Of a stretch of 64,000 nt of DNA, positions 33,353-42,900 are shown piece by piece; positions within the stretch are counted from its first letter, which is position 1, and each line of letters begins with the position of its first letter. The notes below the pieces were generated by a model. The model was not told the DNA's origin and made no database searches. It saw only the letters and a list, made by a program, of their open reading frames with translations. The position numbers and the translations under genes were made by a program. The DNA is from PALSA-1440 sp050011195 (GTDB lineage Bacteria; Verrucomicrobiota; Verrucomicrobiia; Limisphaerales; UBA8199): assembly GCA_050011195.1 (NCBI GenBank), contig JBEKJO010000010.1:6525-70524 (forward strand), in the 5' to 3' direction.

Positions 33353-33988
33353 ATGAAAACAATGAAAACACTCCGATGCATGTCGCTGGCGCTGGTGGCC
33401 GTGGGCGCCAGCCTGTGCGCCTGCGCTGATGAACCGACTGCCCAGATCCGCACCACCACCGACACGATCCTCGCCTTGCTGGCGGATCCGGCTCTCAAAA
33501 TTGAGGCCCGCAACTCCGAGCGGCGGCAGTTGATTCGAATGGAACTCGACCGGCGGATCGATTGGGCAACGGTCGCCCGCAGCAGCCTGGGACATCACTG
33601 GGCCAAGCGCACGCGGGCCGAACAAACGGAGTTCGTCAGTCTCTTTAGCCGCCTCCTCGAGGAAACCTTCATAGATAAATTCGAGACTCAGCATAGCGAG
33701 CTGGCTAAGGTCGAATACCTCGGAGCGAAGATCATCGATGAGTACGCGTCGGTGAAAGCCCAGGTCACCACGAAGGACCAGATTGTTCATCCCGTCGAAT
33801 ACCGGCTGCAAAAATCCGGCAAGGACTGGCGGGTTTACGACGTGCTGCTCGAAGGCGTGAGCCTGGTGAAGAATTATCGGGACCAATTCGACGAAATCCT
33901 GGCCAAATCGTCTTACGGGAAATTAGTAGCTGATCTCCGAGCCAAAATCCCACAGGCGGTCACCCTAGCCGCTTCCAATCCGCCCTAA
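33353..33988 (+). CDS. mlaC: MlaC-type periplasmic lipid carrier
   Basis: 211 residues with signal peptide (LALVAVGASLCACA). The Tol_Tol_Ttg2 fold is visible: RQLIRMELDRRIDWATVARS SLGHHW, TEFVSLFSRLLEETFIDKFE, and KDWRVYDVLLEGVSLVKNYR, the hallmark C-terminal strand-turn. It shuttles phospholipid between MlaA and MlaD. A GTG at 33317 is an alternative start that would lengthen the signal peptide. Confidence 0.85.
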   Translation: MKTMKTLRCMSLALVAVGASLCACADEPTAQIRTTTDTILALLADPALKIEARNSERRQLIRMELDRRIDWATVARSSLGHHWAKRTRAEQTEFVSLFSRLLEETFIDKFETQHSELAKVEYLGAKIIDEYASVKAQVTTKDQIVHPVEYRLQKSGKDWRVYDVLLEGVSLVKNYRDQFDEILAKSSYGKLVADLRAKIPQAVTLAASNPP

Positions 33989-34008
33989 CTCATCATCGCA
34001 CTTACACT

Positions 34009-34860
34009 ATGACACCACCTTATATTATGAAGTCACTTTGTCTGGCTGCATGTCTGTTCGTCTCTCTCTGGCCAGCTCGGGGCACCGAAAACCCGGCGGG
34101 GCAGAACTCGCCCCCGGCCGGCCGCTCCGCCGTCGAGAACGAGGACCCCTTTCGGGACCCATTTGCCTCCGAGAGCCAACAGGCCAAAGCCCAACCGAAA
34201 ATCAAGGACCCCTTGCAGCCGATGAACCGCGCCTTTTTTCATTTCAACGATAAGCTTTATCTCTGGGTCCTAAAACCAGCCGGCAAGGGCTATAGCAAGG
34301 TGGTTCCACGTCCGGCGCGGACGTGCGTGGGCCGCCTTTATAGGAACGTGAAGTACCCAGTCCACCTCGTCAACAACCTGTTCCAAGGGAAATTCAAAGC
34401 GGCAGGGCTTGAGACGGGCCGCTTCTTGGTCAATTCGACGGTGGGCGTCGGCGGGCTCTTCGATCCGGCCACGCGCTGGAAGATCGAGGCTCACCCGGCG
34501 GATTTCGATCAAACTCTTGGCCTTTATGGTTTACGCCCGGGTATCTACTTCGATTGGCCGGTATTTGGTCCGTCCAGCCCGCGGGGCACCGCCGGGTTGG
34601 CGGCCGACTCTCTGTTGTCACCCTGGTCTTACGTCGGCGGGGGCGTCGGCGTTGCCCTTGGGATCCCGGCGTACAAAGAGCTGAATGGTGCCTCCCTCAA
34701 TCCCGGCGACTACGAGTCCTTCAAGAAAGCCACGCTGGACCCCTACGTGGCCATGCGTTCTGCGTATTATGAGACCCGCGCCGAAGCCGTGGATAAGAGC
34801 AAAGCCAAGAATAGCGCCCAAAAAGTGGCTTCGATCCCCCTCGCGCGGGGCGATGATTAG
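34009..34860 (+). CDS. mlaA: MlaA (VacJ) outer-membrane lipoprotein-like protein
   Basis: 283 residues (ATG 34027 is an alternative start). Core motifs are DPLQPMNRAFFHFNDKLYLW, RTCVGRLYRNVKYPVHLVNN, GRFLVNSTVGVGGLFDPA and GLYGLRPGIYFDWPVFGPSS. The signal peptide has CLAAC but no ideal lipobox, so it may be soluble or atypically anchored. MlaA removes phospholipid from the outer leaflet of the outer membrane. Last gene of the second Mla operon. Confidence 0.85.
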   Translation: MTPPYIMKSLCLAACLFVSLWPARGTENPAGQNSPPAGRSAVENEDPFRDPFASESQQAKAQPKIKDPLQPMNRAFFHFNDKLYLWVLKPAGKGYSKVVPRPARTCVGRLYRNVKYPVHLVNNLFQGKFKAAGLETGRFLVNSTVGVGGLFDPATRWKIEAHPADFDQTLGLYGLRPGIYFDWPVFGPSSPRGTAGLAADSLLSPWSYVGGGVGVALGIPAYKELNGASLNPGDYESFKKATLDPYVAMRSAYYETRAEAVDKSKAKNSAQKVASIPLARGDD

Positions 34861-34921
34861 GCCGGCATACGACCGCCCTCCCCGTCGCACGGCTGACCAA
34901 ACCCAAATCAGTTGTCGATTT

Positions 34922-35013
34922 ATGGAACTGTTTCACAAGCCAGCAACCCGCAAGCTCTCGAGATGAATTTTACGGGGATTTTCCTCGATGAAGGGCGCAG
35001 GATACTTAACTGA
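34922..35013 (+). pseudogene. Collapsed copy of the pilT gene (first 6 and last ~30 codons only)
   Basis: The first 17 bases (ATGGAACTGTTTCACAA) are identical to the start of the gene at 36354. They are directly joined to a copy of its last part: GCCAGCAACCC..., then GAGATGAATTT and the codons for GIFLDEGRRILN plus TGA, with silent and missense differences. About 1 kb is missing and the join is out of frame. This is a deletion scar of a duplicated pilT, about 1.4 kb upstream of the intact gene. Confidence 0.85.
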
Positions 35014-35080
35014 GCCTTCGGCGGGGAATTCACTCAATGAATCCCAATCAATACAAACAACCAAATAATAACATACAGCT

Positions 35081-35773
35081 ATGGATAAACAGTTATCAGC
35101 CAACACAAATGAGGGCCGCGCGTTCGCGGAAGACGCGCAGGCATGGCTGATCGCCGCCGCTGATGTGGGCAGAAAAAGAGTCGAGGAAGCCCGCCGGCGT
35201 CTGGCGACCGCGGCGGAACGTGGCCGAGGGTCGGCTATGAAAACCCTAGTCAGCCTGCTGGTCGTGCTGAGTTGCGGGCTGAGACCGGCCTTCGGCGTGA
35301 CCAATGACGCTCACGGGACGCCCTGCGGAACCGTGATTGCGCCGTCGGGGCACAAATCGGCGTCCCAATCGCCACCGGGTGGCGTCACAACAATCATTCG
35401 CGAAAACGTGCTGTTTCAACACGCCGTCAAAGGGATGGACACCAATAGCCTGAACGCCAGCAGCAATGGGAAGCTTTCGACGCCTGGGCAACAGCCAGCA
35501 CCCACGAATGGCGTGCCTCCCGAAGAACGAACCGCATTAGGGCCAGTCGATGTGGCAGCGTTTACACAAGTAAACCGACGCCGGGAATATTTCTCGGACC
35601 AGGATAAATATGGCGGGATCTTGTACAAAGCGTATAGAGCAGATAATCCCCTTCAGTTGATCAATCCCTTTGCGCCCCGGGAGTATGGTCAAAGTGAGGC
35701 CGCGGAGCTCCCGCGCGACCCGATCAGGAGCGTTCCGAGCGGGTTCACTGTGTTCTCGTTCCGGTTCAAATGA
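35081..35773 (+). CDS. Chimeric ORF: DUF883-like start fused to an exported protein
   Basis: 230 residues. The first 50 (NEGRAFAEDAQAWLIAAADV) look like the opening of DUF883/ElaB-type stress proteins. From Met53 (ATG 35237) a new signal peptide starts (MKTLVSLLVVLSCGLRPAFG) followed by a Pro/Asn-rich chain ending FTVFSFRFK, like a barrel terminus. The second start may be the real gene, the first a fossil fused in frame. Function unknown. Confidence 0.5.
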   Translation: MDKQLSANTNEGRAFAEDAQAWLIAAADVGRKRVEEARRRLATAAERGRGSAMKTLVSLLVVLSCGLRPAFGVTNDAHGTPCGTVIAPSGHKSASQSPPGGVTTIIRENVLFQHAVKGMDTNSLNASSNGKLSTPGQQPAPTNGVPPEERTALGPVDVAAFTQVNRRREYFSDQDKYGGILYKAYRADNPLQLINPFAPREYGQSEAAELPRDPIRSVPSGFTVFSFRFK

Positions 35774-36204
35774 CACTGGCCCGCGGCTTCATGATCCATT
35801 AGAATTGGTACTGTCACGACTTCCCTATGCAGGCCCTGGGCCGTGCCCGACGTCACTTGCGGACGTCGGGTGTTCGCAAAGGTTTACCGCCGGTCCGATT
35901 ACGTTCCGGAACTCCCGCACGTTCCCGGGCCAACCGTATCCCTGCGTTTTCGAATAGAGTGCTCGTTGGCCAACTCCAGGAAGAGCCTCGCCGCCTTCTT
36001 GGGATCGGATCGCGGCTCAGGGGGAGTTACCATAACTGGGTAATCTGCCGATCGCGAATCAACTCTCAACTCCAGAGGTCGAGTTTTCGGGTAAACGAAA
36101 TTCCGACATCGGTTGAACTTCCGCTGAGCTAATAGATAAGCATTCGCCATCAGTGACTTACGCGTCCGCATGGGATCTGGCATAGTCGATGCACTCACCA
36201 TGGC
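35774..36204. other. Intergenic stretch with a sigma-54 activator fossil
   Basis: No supported gene. The minus strand around 35880-35950 encodes a short activator fragment (listed separately). A 100-codon frame is open on the minus strand (35899-36201), but its content is not recognisable. Confidence 0.5.
35885..35950 (-). pseudogene. Fossil of a sigma-54 activator (C-terminal AAA+ piece)
   Basis: The minus strand reads GYGWPGNVREFRNVIGPAVN, matching the invariant YDWPGNVRELRNV..RAV of NtrC-type activators and the resident gene at 50815. Flanking sequence does not continue the family. This is one of three such fragments in the window. Confidence 0.7.
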
Positions 36205-36339
36205 ATGAAGACTCTTATGGTCGAAAAAATGAATGAATACCTGTTCCGCGTGGACGGCAAACCAGTGCTCGCTCCAACCGCGCTTGGCAAGACACGAAAC
36301 CGGCGCAACGAGGTGGTACCACTCGTCGCCGTCAGCTAG
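36205..36339 (+). CDS. Possible 44-residue protein before pilT
   Basis: The ORF starts MKTLMVEKMNEYLFRVDGKP and ends with a basic segment (GKTRNRRNEVVPLVAVS). Its stop is 14 bp before the pilT ATG. No good ribosome site; support is only the position and reasonable composition. Confidence 0.35.
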   Translation: MKTLMVEKMNEYLFRVDGKPVLAPTALGKTRNRRNEVVPLVAVS

Positions 36340-36353
36340 CTCGAGGTTGGTCT

Positions 36354-37442
36354 ATGGAACTGTTTCACAAAATCTTGAAGACTGCGGTTGCGGGTGAGGC
36401 TTCGGACATTCATTTGAAGACCCGCACCCCGGTGGTGTTTCGGATAAACCGGGAGCTCCTGGCCATCGAATGTCCCAACCCCACACAGGATTGGATGAGC
36501 AACGTGGTCGAGCACGTGGCCCCACCACACCTGAAGACCCGCCTGGAGCAGGAACGCGAAATTGATTTCTCCTACTTCGTCCCGGGCATCGGACGGTTCC
36601 GCACCAACCTCTTTCAACAGCGCGGTCACTGGTGCCTGGCCATGCGCTACGTCAAAACCATCGTGCCAAAGTTCGAGGAATTGGGTTTGCTCCCGCAGAT
36701 TCGCCAGATTGCCGAGTCGCCACGCGGCATCGTCCTGGTGGCCGGCACTACTGGGTGCGGCAAATCCACGACGCTCGCCGCGATGGTCGAACACATCAAT
36801 GCCAATTTCAAAAAGCACATTGTCACTCTCGAAGACCCCATTGAATACGTGTTCGAGGACAATCAATGCGTGATCGAGCAGCGCGAAGTGGGGTTGGACA
36901 CGCTCTCGTTTGCTCACGCGCTCAAGCACGTCCTGCGGCAGGACCCGGACGTCATCATGATCGGTGAAATGCGCGACTCGATCAGCTTCACGGCGGCCAT
37001 GAGCGCCGCGGATACCGGGCACCTGGTGCTCTCGACGGTGCACACCACCAACGCCTCTCAGTCGGTTAGCCGCATTCTCGATTTCTTCAAAGCCGAAGAG
37101 CGGGAGCAGATTCGGCGGCAGCTTGCCAACACGTTGCAGGCGGTCATCTGCCAACGGATGGTGACCACGCTCGCCGATAACATGACTCCGGCGCTCGAAA
37201 TCATGATTAACACCCCGACCGTCAAGAAACTCATCGAAGAGAACCGGCTAGACAAGCTTGCAGCCGCGATCGAGACCGGGACTGAGGACGGGATGATCAA
37301 CTTCAACCAGGCGCTCTACAACCTGGTTAAACAGGGACAGGTGAGTGAACGGGAAGCCTTGAGCAAAGCCAGCAACCCACAGGCCCTTGAGATGAATTTC
37401 AAGGGCATCTTCCTGGACGAAGGCCGCCGGATCCTCAATTGA
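36354..37442 (+). CDS. pilT: PilT/PilU-type type IV pilus retraction ATPase
   Basis: 362 residues. N-terminal PAS-like domain (EASDIHLKTRTPVVFRINRE), Walker A GTTGCGKST, Asp box VTLEDPIEYVFED, Walker B MIGEMRDSISFTAAM and His box GHLVLSTVHTTNASQS. The C-terminus lacks the AIRNL sequence I know from PilT, so it may be PilU-like. No other pilus gene is in the window. A deleted copy lies upstream at 34922. Confidence 0.85.
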   Translation: MELFHKILKTAVAGEASDIHLKTRTPVVFRINRELLAIECPNPTQDWMSNVVEHVAPPHLKTRLEQEREIDFSYFVPGIGRFRTNLFQQRGHWCLAMRYVKTIVPKFEELGLLPQIRQIAESPRGIVLVAGTTGCGKSTTLAAMVEHINANFKKHIVTLEDPIEYVFEDNQCVIEQREVGLDTLSFAHALKHVLRQDPDVIMIGEMRDSISFTAAMSAADTGHLVLSTVHTTNASQSVSRILDFFKAEEREQIRRQLANTLQAVICQRMVTTLADNMTPALEIMINTPTVKKLIEENRLDKLAAAIETGTEDGMINFNQALYNLVKQGQVSEREALSKASNPQALEMNFKGIFLDEGRRILN

Positions 37443-37468
37443 ACAGTGCAAAGCCGTGCGCCGGCGTC

Positions 37469-37783
37469 ATGACCTCAAAGACACAGATTTTCGGAAGCGC
37501 ACGTGTCCGCATGTGCGACGCTTCCCTTTCGGCCGGGAAGCAACGGAATGACACAAGGACCCAGGCATTTCATCGTTTGGTCAATCGGACGAACGTGCGC
37601 TTCCGTTACAATTCAGGGCTCATCTCAGACGCAGGTTCCGCCACCAGCTCAGGCTCCACAAGCAGCGACCGTTTGAATTGGGATATGCTCGCGATCTGGG
37701 TGTTTGTGGTGTTCAATTTCGCTGCGCTCGTATTCGCCGGATACGTCATTTGGGCCAAATGCGCCAGCCCATCACCCTTCTAA
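37469..37783 (+). CDS. Small single-helix membrane protein, possibly frameshifted
   Basis: 104 residues from ATG 37469. One hydrophobic segment (MLAIWVFVVFNFAALVFAGYVIW) lies near the C-terminus, resembling CcmD-type miniproteins. Directly after the stop, another frame continues RKRYKALIEQLKTGGTYWQV to a stop at 37863-37865, which looks like the natural cytoplasmic tail; a one-base shift would join them. The N-terminal half looks random. Confidence 0.4.
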   Translation: MTSKTQIFGSARVRMCDASLSAGKQRNDTRTQAFHRLVNRTNVRFRYNSGLISDAGSATSSGSTSSDRLNWDMLAIWVFVVFNFAALVFAGYVIWAKCASPSPF

Positions 37784-37882
37784 GCAAAGGAAGCGGTACA
37801 AAGCGCTGATCGAGCAACTCAAGACCGGGGGGACTTACTGGCAGGTCGAACAAACCAAAGGCTGAAGAGCGTGTAGTGACCG

Positions 37883-39082
37883 TCAAAGGCCAGGGGGCTT
37901 TCCAAACAGGCTCTTCAAGGGTAAATCAGCAACGCCGCTTGCCCACGTCGGCTCGGCATCGGTGGACTTCATGGGCTCAGGCCTTGGACTATCCGGGCTT
38001 CGAATCCCAACTTGTGGCTCACCGAATCGCTTTGCACAGATTTCCAGCAGAGCGCTCGTGACTGTAAGGATGACCGGCCCGAGCACGAGTCCACTCCAGC
38101 CAAAAAGGAGCAGCCCGCCCACGAGGGAGACGAAGATGCTCACTGAGGGGACCTTCAACCGGTCTTTCACCAGCGCCGGATAAAGAAAATTCTCGATCGC
38201 GCGGACCAGGAGGCTGCCCAACGCAGCCACGCCGAGTGCTTCTCCCCACCTGCCTTCCAGGCCGAGGTACACTGCTGCCGGGAGCCAAAGGACAAAGGTG
38301 TCTACCACCGGCACGAAAGCGAACACAGCCGCCACCAGCGCCCAAAACCAAGGAGAAGGAACCCCTAGCCAGCAAAACATCAATCCGCCAAGCAGACCCT
38401 GGAGGACGGAGAGGGCGAGCATGCCATAGAGGGTCGCATGGATCGTGTCATTGACCCTGGAAAAGACTGTGTCGATATCGCTCTCGCTCAAGGGCAAAAA
38501 CCAGCGTATGGCCTGGAGCACGTGAACTCGATCGCGCAGAAAATAGAACAAGAAATACAATGTAAGGCAGACCTGAACGGCCGCAATGGCGGATTCCTTT
38601 ATTAACCTGGAAATGACGGTCTTCAGCCAAGTTGTGGGCATGGAGGCGTTTTCCGGCGAACTAACCTGCTGCTCAATCCGAGCTAGCAGGTGAGCCATTA
38701 GCGGATGCTCCTCGCCACGTACGTGCCATTTACCGGCTGCGATTTGCTTTTGGATGTTTTCGGGGACCGAGGTGGCTTGTTCGGCGAGCTTTTGGGCAAA
38801 CCAGGTGGCCGGGACCACCACGAGCAATCCAATGACGACCAGCGAAAGAGCCGCCGCCAGACTCGGCCGTCGCACCTTTGCCTCAAACCACCGATGTAAC
38901 GGGTTGAAGACCAATGCCAGGGCGCCAGCCCAGACCAGGGATGGGATGCAAGGCTGGGCCAAGCGGTAGCACAAGTAGATGCCAAACGCCGCGAGCAGAG
39001 GCAAAGCAATCGCCCGAATGCGAGTGCGAGACCACCCACCATTCCCGCCAAAGGCGGTTTCGTGTGAATCAAGCTGTTTCAT
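37883..39082 (-). CDS. AI-2E family (UPF0118) membrane permease
   Basis: 399 residues with about eight hydrophobic segments in the AI-2E order: FGIYLCYRLAQPCIPSLVWA, the LVVIGLLVVVPATWFAQKL pair, a long periplasmic-like loop with charged helix, YFLFYFLRDR, and the C-terminal block ALGSLLVRAIENFLYPALV. Members export small molecules or act as Na+/H+ antiporters; substrate unknown. A promoter module shared with the sigma factor lies upstream. Confidence 0.85.
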   Translation of the reverse strand: MKQLDSHETAFGGNGGWSRTRIRAIALPLLAAFGIYLCYRLAQPCIPSLVWAGALALVFNPLHRWFEAKVRRPSLAAALSLVVIGLLVVVPATWFAQKLAEQATSVPENIQKQIAAGKWHVRGEEHPLMAHLLARIEQQVSSPENASMPTTWLKTVISRLIKESAIAAVQVCLTLYFLFYFLRDRVHVLQAIRWFLPLSESDIDTVFSRVNDTIHATLYGMLALSVLQGLLGGLMFCWLGVPSPWFWALVAAVFAFVPVVDTFVLWLPAAVYLGLEGRWGEALGVAALGSLLVRAIENFLYPALVKDRLKVPSVSIFVSLVGGLLLFGWSGLVLGPVILTVTSALLEICAKRFGEPQVGIRSPDSPRPEPMKSTDAEPTWASGVADLPLKSLFGKPPGL

Positions 39083-39156
39083 CTTGAGACCGGACCCGAC
39101 GTGACCTCGAGAATCTCACTCTTACGGTCAGTGCAGGTCGTCATTGAAAGGCACAT

Positions 39157-39171
39157 ACATCTTCCGTGCCA
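39157..39171 (-). promoter_or_regulatory. Sigma-54-like promoter for the AI-2E permease
   Basis: Minus strand TGGCAC-GGAAG-ATGT: GG-N10-GT, the same variation as in copy A. Predicted start near 39145, 63 nt before the ATG at 39082. Confidence 0.35.
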
Positions 39172-39350
39172 TCTTCCGGTAATGCGCCGTTTGCCTTGCA
39201 AGTGCGCCATTTATGCAGTTTCCCGGTTCGCAATCTTCCCACCGTGCCCACACGAGTTTTCGTGCGTTCTAAAAATCGCACCCTGTCCCCAATACCGTGT
39301 CTGGCACGCAAGTCCCTGGGAACCCGTAGCTTCCGCGATGCTCTTGGTGT

Positions 39351-39365
39351 TGGCACGTAACATGA
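39351..39365 (+). promoter_or_regulatory. Sigma-54-like promoter for the STAS protein
   Basis: TGGCAC-GTAAC-ATGA: GG-N10-GA as in copy A. Predicted start near 39377, 2 nt before the ATG at 39379, so the message would be leaderless. Confidence 0.35.
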
Positions 39366-39378
39366 TTATGGGATCTCG

Positions 39379-39858
39379 ATGGCGTACTTCATAAAGCCGA
39401 TTGAAGAAGAGCGATGCGTGAGCTTGTCCTATGAAGGCGAGTTGCCGCCCCGGGAAATCGCTGCCGCCCGATATGAAGCGCATGGACTGCTCAATGCCCG
39501 GCGTTGGAGCCGAATTATGGTGGACCTCACGCAGTTGCGTTCTGTTCCAACATCACCCCAACTGTTCGACTTCGCGAAGGGATTTGCCGGCCAGATTCCC
39601 CCTGATGCCCGCGTGGCCCTGGTGGTTCGCCCTGAGCAGGTCCGGCAGGCCAATCTTGTTGAGAAGGTCGCCAGAAGGGACGGTATGTTTTTGTCCTATT
39701 TTGTCGATCCGGGAAAGGCAGCGCTCTGGATGCAACGATCCCAGGCGGTCCGACGGAAGCTCGGGCCGGAACACCGGTTTCAAGAAGGCAGGGCTTCTAA
39801 ACCCTCCCCTGCCGTTTCAACGCGGGCGCAGCGGCGGGCAGGGAACCGACACGCGTGA
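39379..39858 (+). CDS. STAS/SpoIIAA-like protein
   Basis: 159 residues. The first 125 have the order of single SpoIIAA-like domains: CVSLSYEGELPPREIAAARY, WSRIMVDLTQLRSVPTSPQL FDFAKGF, ARVALVVRPEQ and a final FVDPGKAALWM. The last 30 residues are basic and disordered. Such proteins act in stress signalling or bind membranes. It may be regulated together with the AI-2E permease through the shared intergenic module. Confidence 0.6.
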   Translation: MAYFIKPIEEERCVSLSYEGELPPREIAAARYEAHGLLNARRWSRIMVDLTQLRSVPTSPQLFDFAKGFAGQIPPDARVALVVRPEQVRQANLVEKVARRDGMFLSYFVDPGKAALWMQRSQAVRRKLGPEHRFQEGRASKPSPAVSTRAQRRAGNRHA

Positions 39859-39933
39859 GTTTTGCGCTCATGTGGGGTTCTTAATTGCGTTCCCACCGGA
39901 AAGCCAAAGCAAGTCTCCAATTCCAGTTTCTCC

Positions 39934-42900
39934 TCACGGCAGTGGCGGGCCGAGTTTGACTCGGTAGAATCGCCGCGGCGCGGCGGAATTCGTGTCCGTC
40001 CAATTGAACGGCAACACGGGCGAATTGGTGGTGAAAACGTTGCTCCATTGCGTGAGGTTTGTCGAGGTTTCAATCGCGTAATCCGGACCGCTCTGGCCGC
40101 CGACGTTGAAACTGAATTGCCCGCCAGCAAATGCAATGTTGCTGATGCCCGGCGCGGAAAGCGGATTGACGACCACGGAAAAACTTTGCGTGGCGCTCAT
40201 GCTGGGCGTGCCATTGTCGGAAACCTGCAATGTGAAACTGTTCGTCGAGTTCGCCTGCGTAACGAGCGGTCGGAACGAAAAGGCGCCGCTGTTGGTGTTG
40301 AGCGTGGCGTTGGTCGCGCCGGCCAACAGCGCGAAAGTCAGCGTCTGTGGCGGCTGGTTGGTGTCCGTGGCGGTGGCGGTAAACGCAACGGTCTGGCCGG
40401 CGTTCACGGTCTGGTTGGCAATCGGGGCCAAAATCGGCGGCGTGTTGGGGGGCGTGACAGCATTCAACGTTAGGGCGATCGTAGTCGCGTGGCGGAGCAA
40501 TCCGCACGTGGCGGTGATGGTCACATTCGATGTGCCGGAGGTTACGGTGTTGGAGGCCGTGAGCGTGAGCGTGCTCGCGCCACCGGGAATTGGATTCGTG
40601 GCAAACGTGGCTGTGACTCCGCTTGGAAGGTTGCTTGCGCTCAAGGTATGACATCCGTTCAAGCCGTTCATCGGCGTCACCGTGATCGCGCTCGTGCCGT
40701 TCGTCCCGCCCTTCACAGTTAAGCTGGTTGGGTTGGCCGACAGGCTGAAGTCCGGCGCGGGCGCATTCCATGAAACGGAATCAATGCAACAAGTGTTCGT
40801 CCAGCCGGCACTGGTGTTAAACTGAATGCCGAGATTATGGAATGGCGCAACGGCGTTCGCCGGCACGGTCAGGGACAGCGTGTTCCAGGCGTTGGGCGTG
40901 AAACTTCCATACCAACTGCTGGTCCATGCCCAGTTGTTGTCCTGCATGTAGGGCTGGAGGTTGGAGATGTTGTAGCCGCTCGGAATCCAGACATGGAAAG
41001 TAATCGTCATGCCGGGGAGAACCGACACGTTGCCCACAGACACGGATGATGATCCCGCTGCTGTGCTGTTGATGTTCACAGCCAGCGACTGATTGCCGGC
41101 ATAGTGCTGTGCGGTGGAAGTCGCCACTCCGGAAATGACGCCACCGCCGCCCGCCCAACCCTGCGGGTCGGTTTCAAAATTGAATTGCGCCGGGTCCGGG
41201 TTCACGCCGGTGGTCGTCGCGTGAGCCTCAGGTGAATAACCTGTCGGCCCGGAGCCGTTGACGGCAACCACTTGATAATAATAAGTGGTGCCGCTGTTGA
41301 GATTGGTATCGGTATAGGATGTGCCGGCAATGCCCGTGACCACCGGGTTGGTGCCCTCGCCGCCGGATTCCGCTGCCCGGTAGAGATTGTAGCTGGTCGC
41401 TCCGCTGCCGGCAGTCCAGGACAAATTAACATTGGTGTTGTTACTAAGCGTCGCGATCAGACCGGACGCGGCGTAAGGAGCGCCATTGGGTGGCGGCGGC
41501 GCAACTCCGCCGGTCAACACCCGGACAGCGTTCGTATCACTGATCGCGCCCGTGTCATAGGCAAATGGACTATTGCCAGTGCTCCAATAAAACGGGCTCA
41601 TTCCGTGGGCATGGGCGGAATCAACCAGATACTTGTTCCAATAGTAACAGGAAGCACTATTCCAAGCTGCCTCCGTCGCATTGGTTGATAGGACCGACTT
41701 CCCCGCCGCCTGGAATTCGCCGATCATCACCGGAATTCCCTTGCTGACATACTGGTCAACCAGTTGTTGAAATCCAGAGTCTATCGCGCCTTCTTCGGGC
41801 GAGCCGCAGTCATGAGACGCATCTCCGGAATAATGGTAAGCGGGTCCCCAGAAGTATTGCATCGCGCCCCACGATGCGTCGCCCTGCAATTGCGTGAACT
41901 GAAACGGCGTGTAGTTGTGATATTCAACCATCAGACGATTGGAAACCGTGTCCGTTGGAAGAGAATTCAACCACGACGTGTCCCCGCCGCCTTGCAGCAC
42001 AAGCCAGCGGTTGGTGTTGTTGCCACCGACACTGCGAATCGCGTTGACGAACGTCTGGTAGTAAAACATCAACGTGTCCATCTCAGTGGGATTATTCACG
42101 TTGGGTTCGTTACAGGCGGCAAACAGCAAATGGTTGTCGTAACCGGCAAAGGTGGTGGCAATCTGTGTCCAGTAAGCCTTCACCTTCGCGTTGACGATGG
42201 GATCCACCGTTGTGCCAATGTTGCTTTGCAGCCAGCCATCGTCCCAGTGATCGTTGATCATGACATACATTCCCGCAGCGATGGCCCCGTCCACCGTCTG
42301 TTTGACCTGCGCCATGTAAGAGGGATTGATCAGGTAGTTGGTGGCGTTGGCGGTGATGTTGGTGGTGCCGGTCATGTCCCATGCGCACGGGATGCGCACG
42401 GCGTTGAACCCGTTTTGTACGGCCGAGTAGAAAAGCGCCAAGTTTGGCGGACCCCAGTTTAACTCCAGCGCATTTCCGACGTTCATCCCATAGGTCGGAT
42501 TCGGCCACGGCATGGAAGCGGGTATGTTGGTGGCCGCCGCTTGCAGCCCCAGATCGAACACGGCGTCAAACTTGTGGCTGCTTCCGGTGGTGATCGTGCC
42601 GCCGCTGGTGGGAATGATCGCGATTTCGCCGCTGGCGTAAGCGTTGGTCGCCACAGCGAGCGCCGCCCAACCGCCGCCGGTCGGCTGGATGCCGAAAGTA
42701 AACGCGTAGGGTTTGTTCGTTGCCAGTTGCACGTTCAGCCCGCTCCACTTCAACCAGTCGCCGTCGGTAAAACCCGGATTCGGCGCGCTGACCGTGACGA
42801 GCAACGTCGCCGTGCTGCCGCTCATCGAGTAAATGCGCAGGTAATACGTCGGCGTGTTCGTAGGCGTGCCGTAACCGTTGCCGGAATTCAATCCCGCCAT

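Larger units (their letters stand above)
39137..39371. repeat. Duplicated divergent promoter module, copy B
   Basis: Aligns with 28924-29157 at almost constant spacing. Conserved words include GTGCCA, TAATGCGCCGTTT, GCGCCATTT.TGCA, TTTTCGTGC, GCAAGTCCCTG and GTGTTGGCACG. As in copy A, it lies between divergent genes (AI-2E permease leftward, STAS protein rightward) and carries outward TGGCAC motifs at both ends. Confidence 0.65.
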
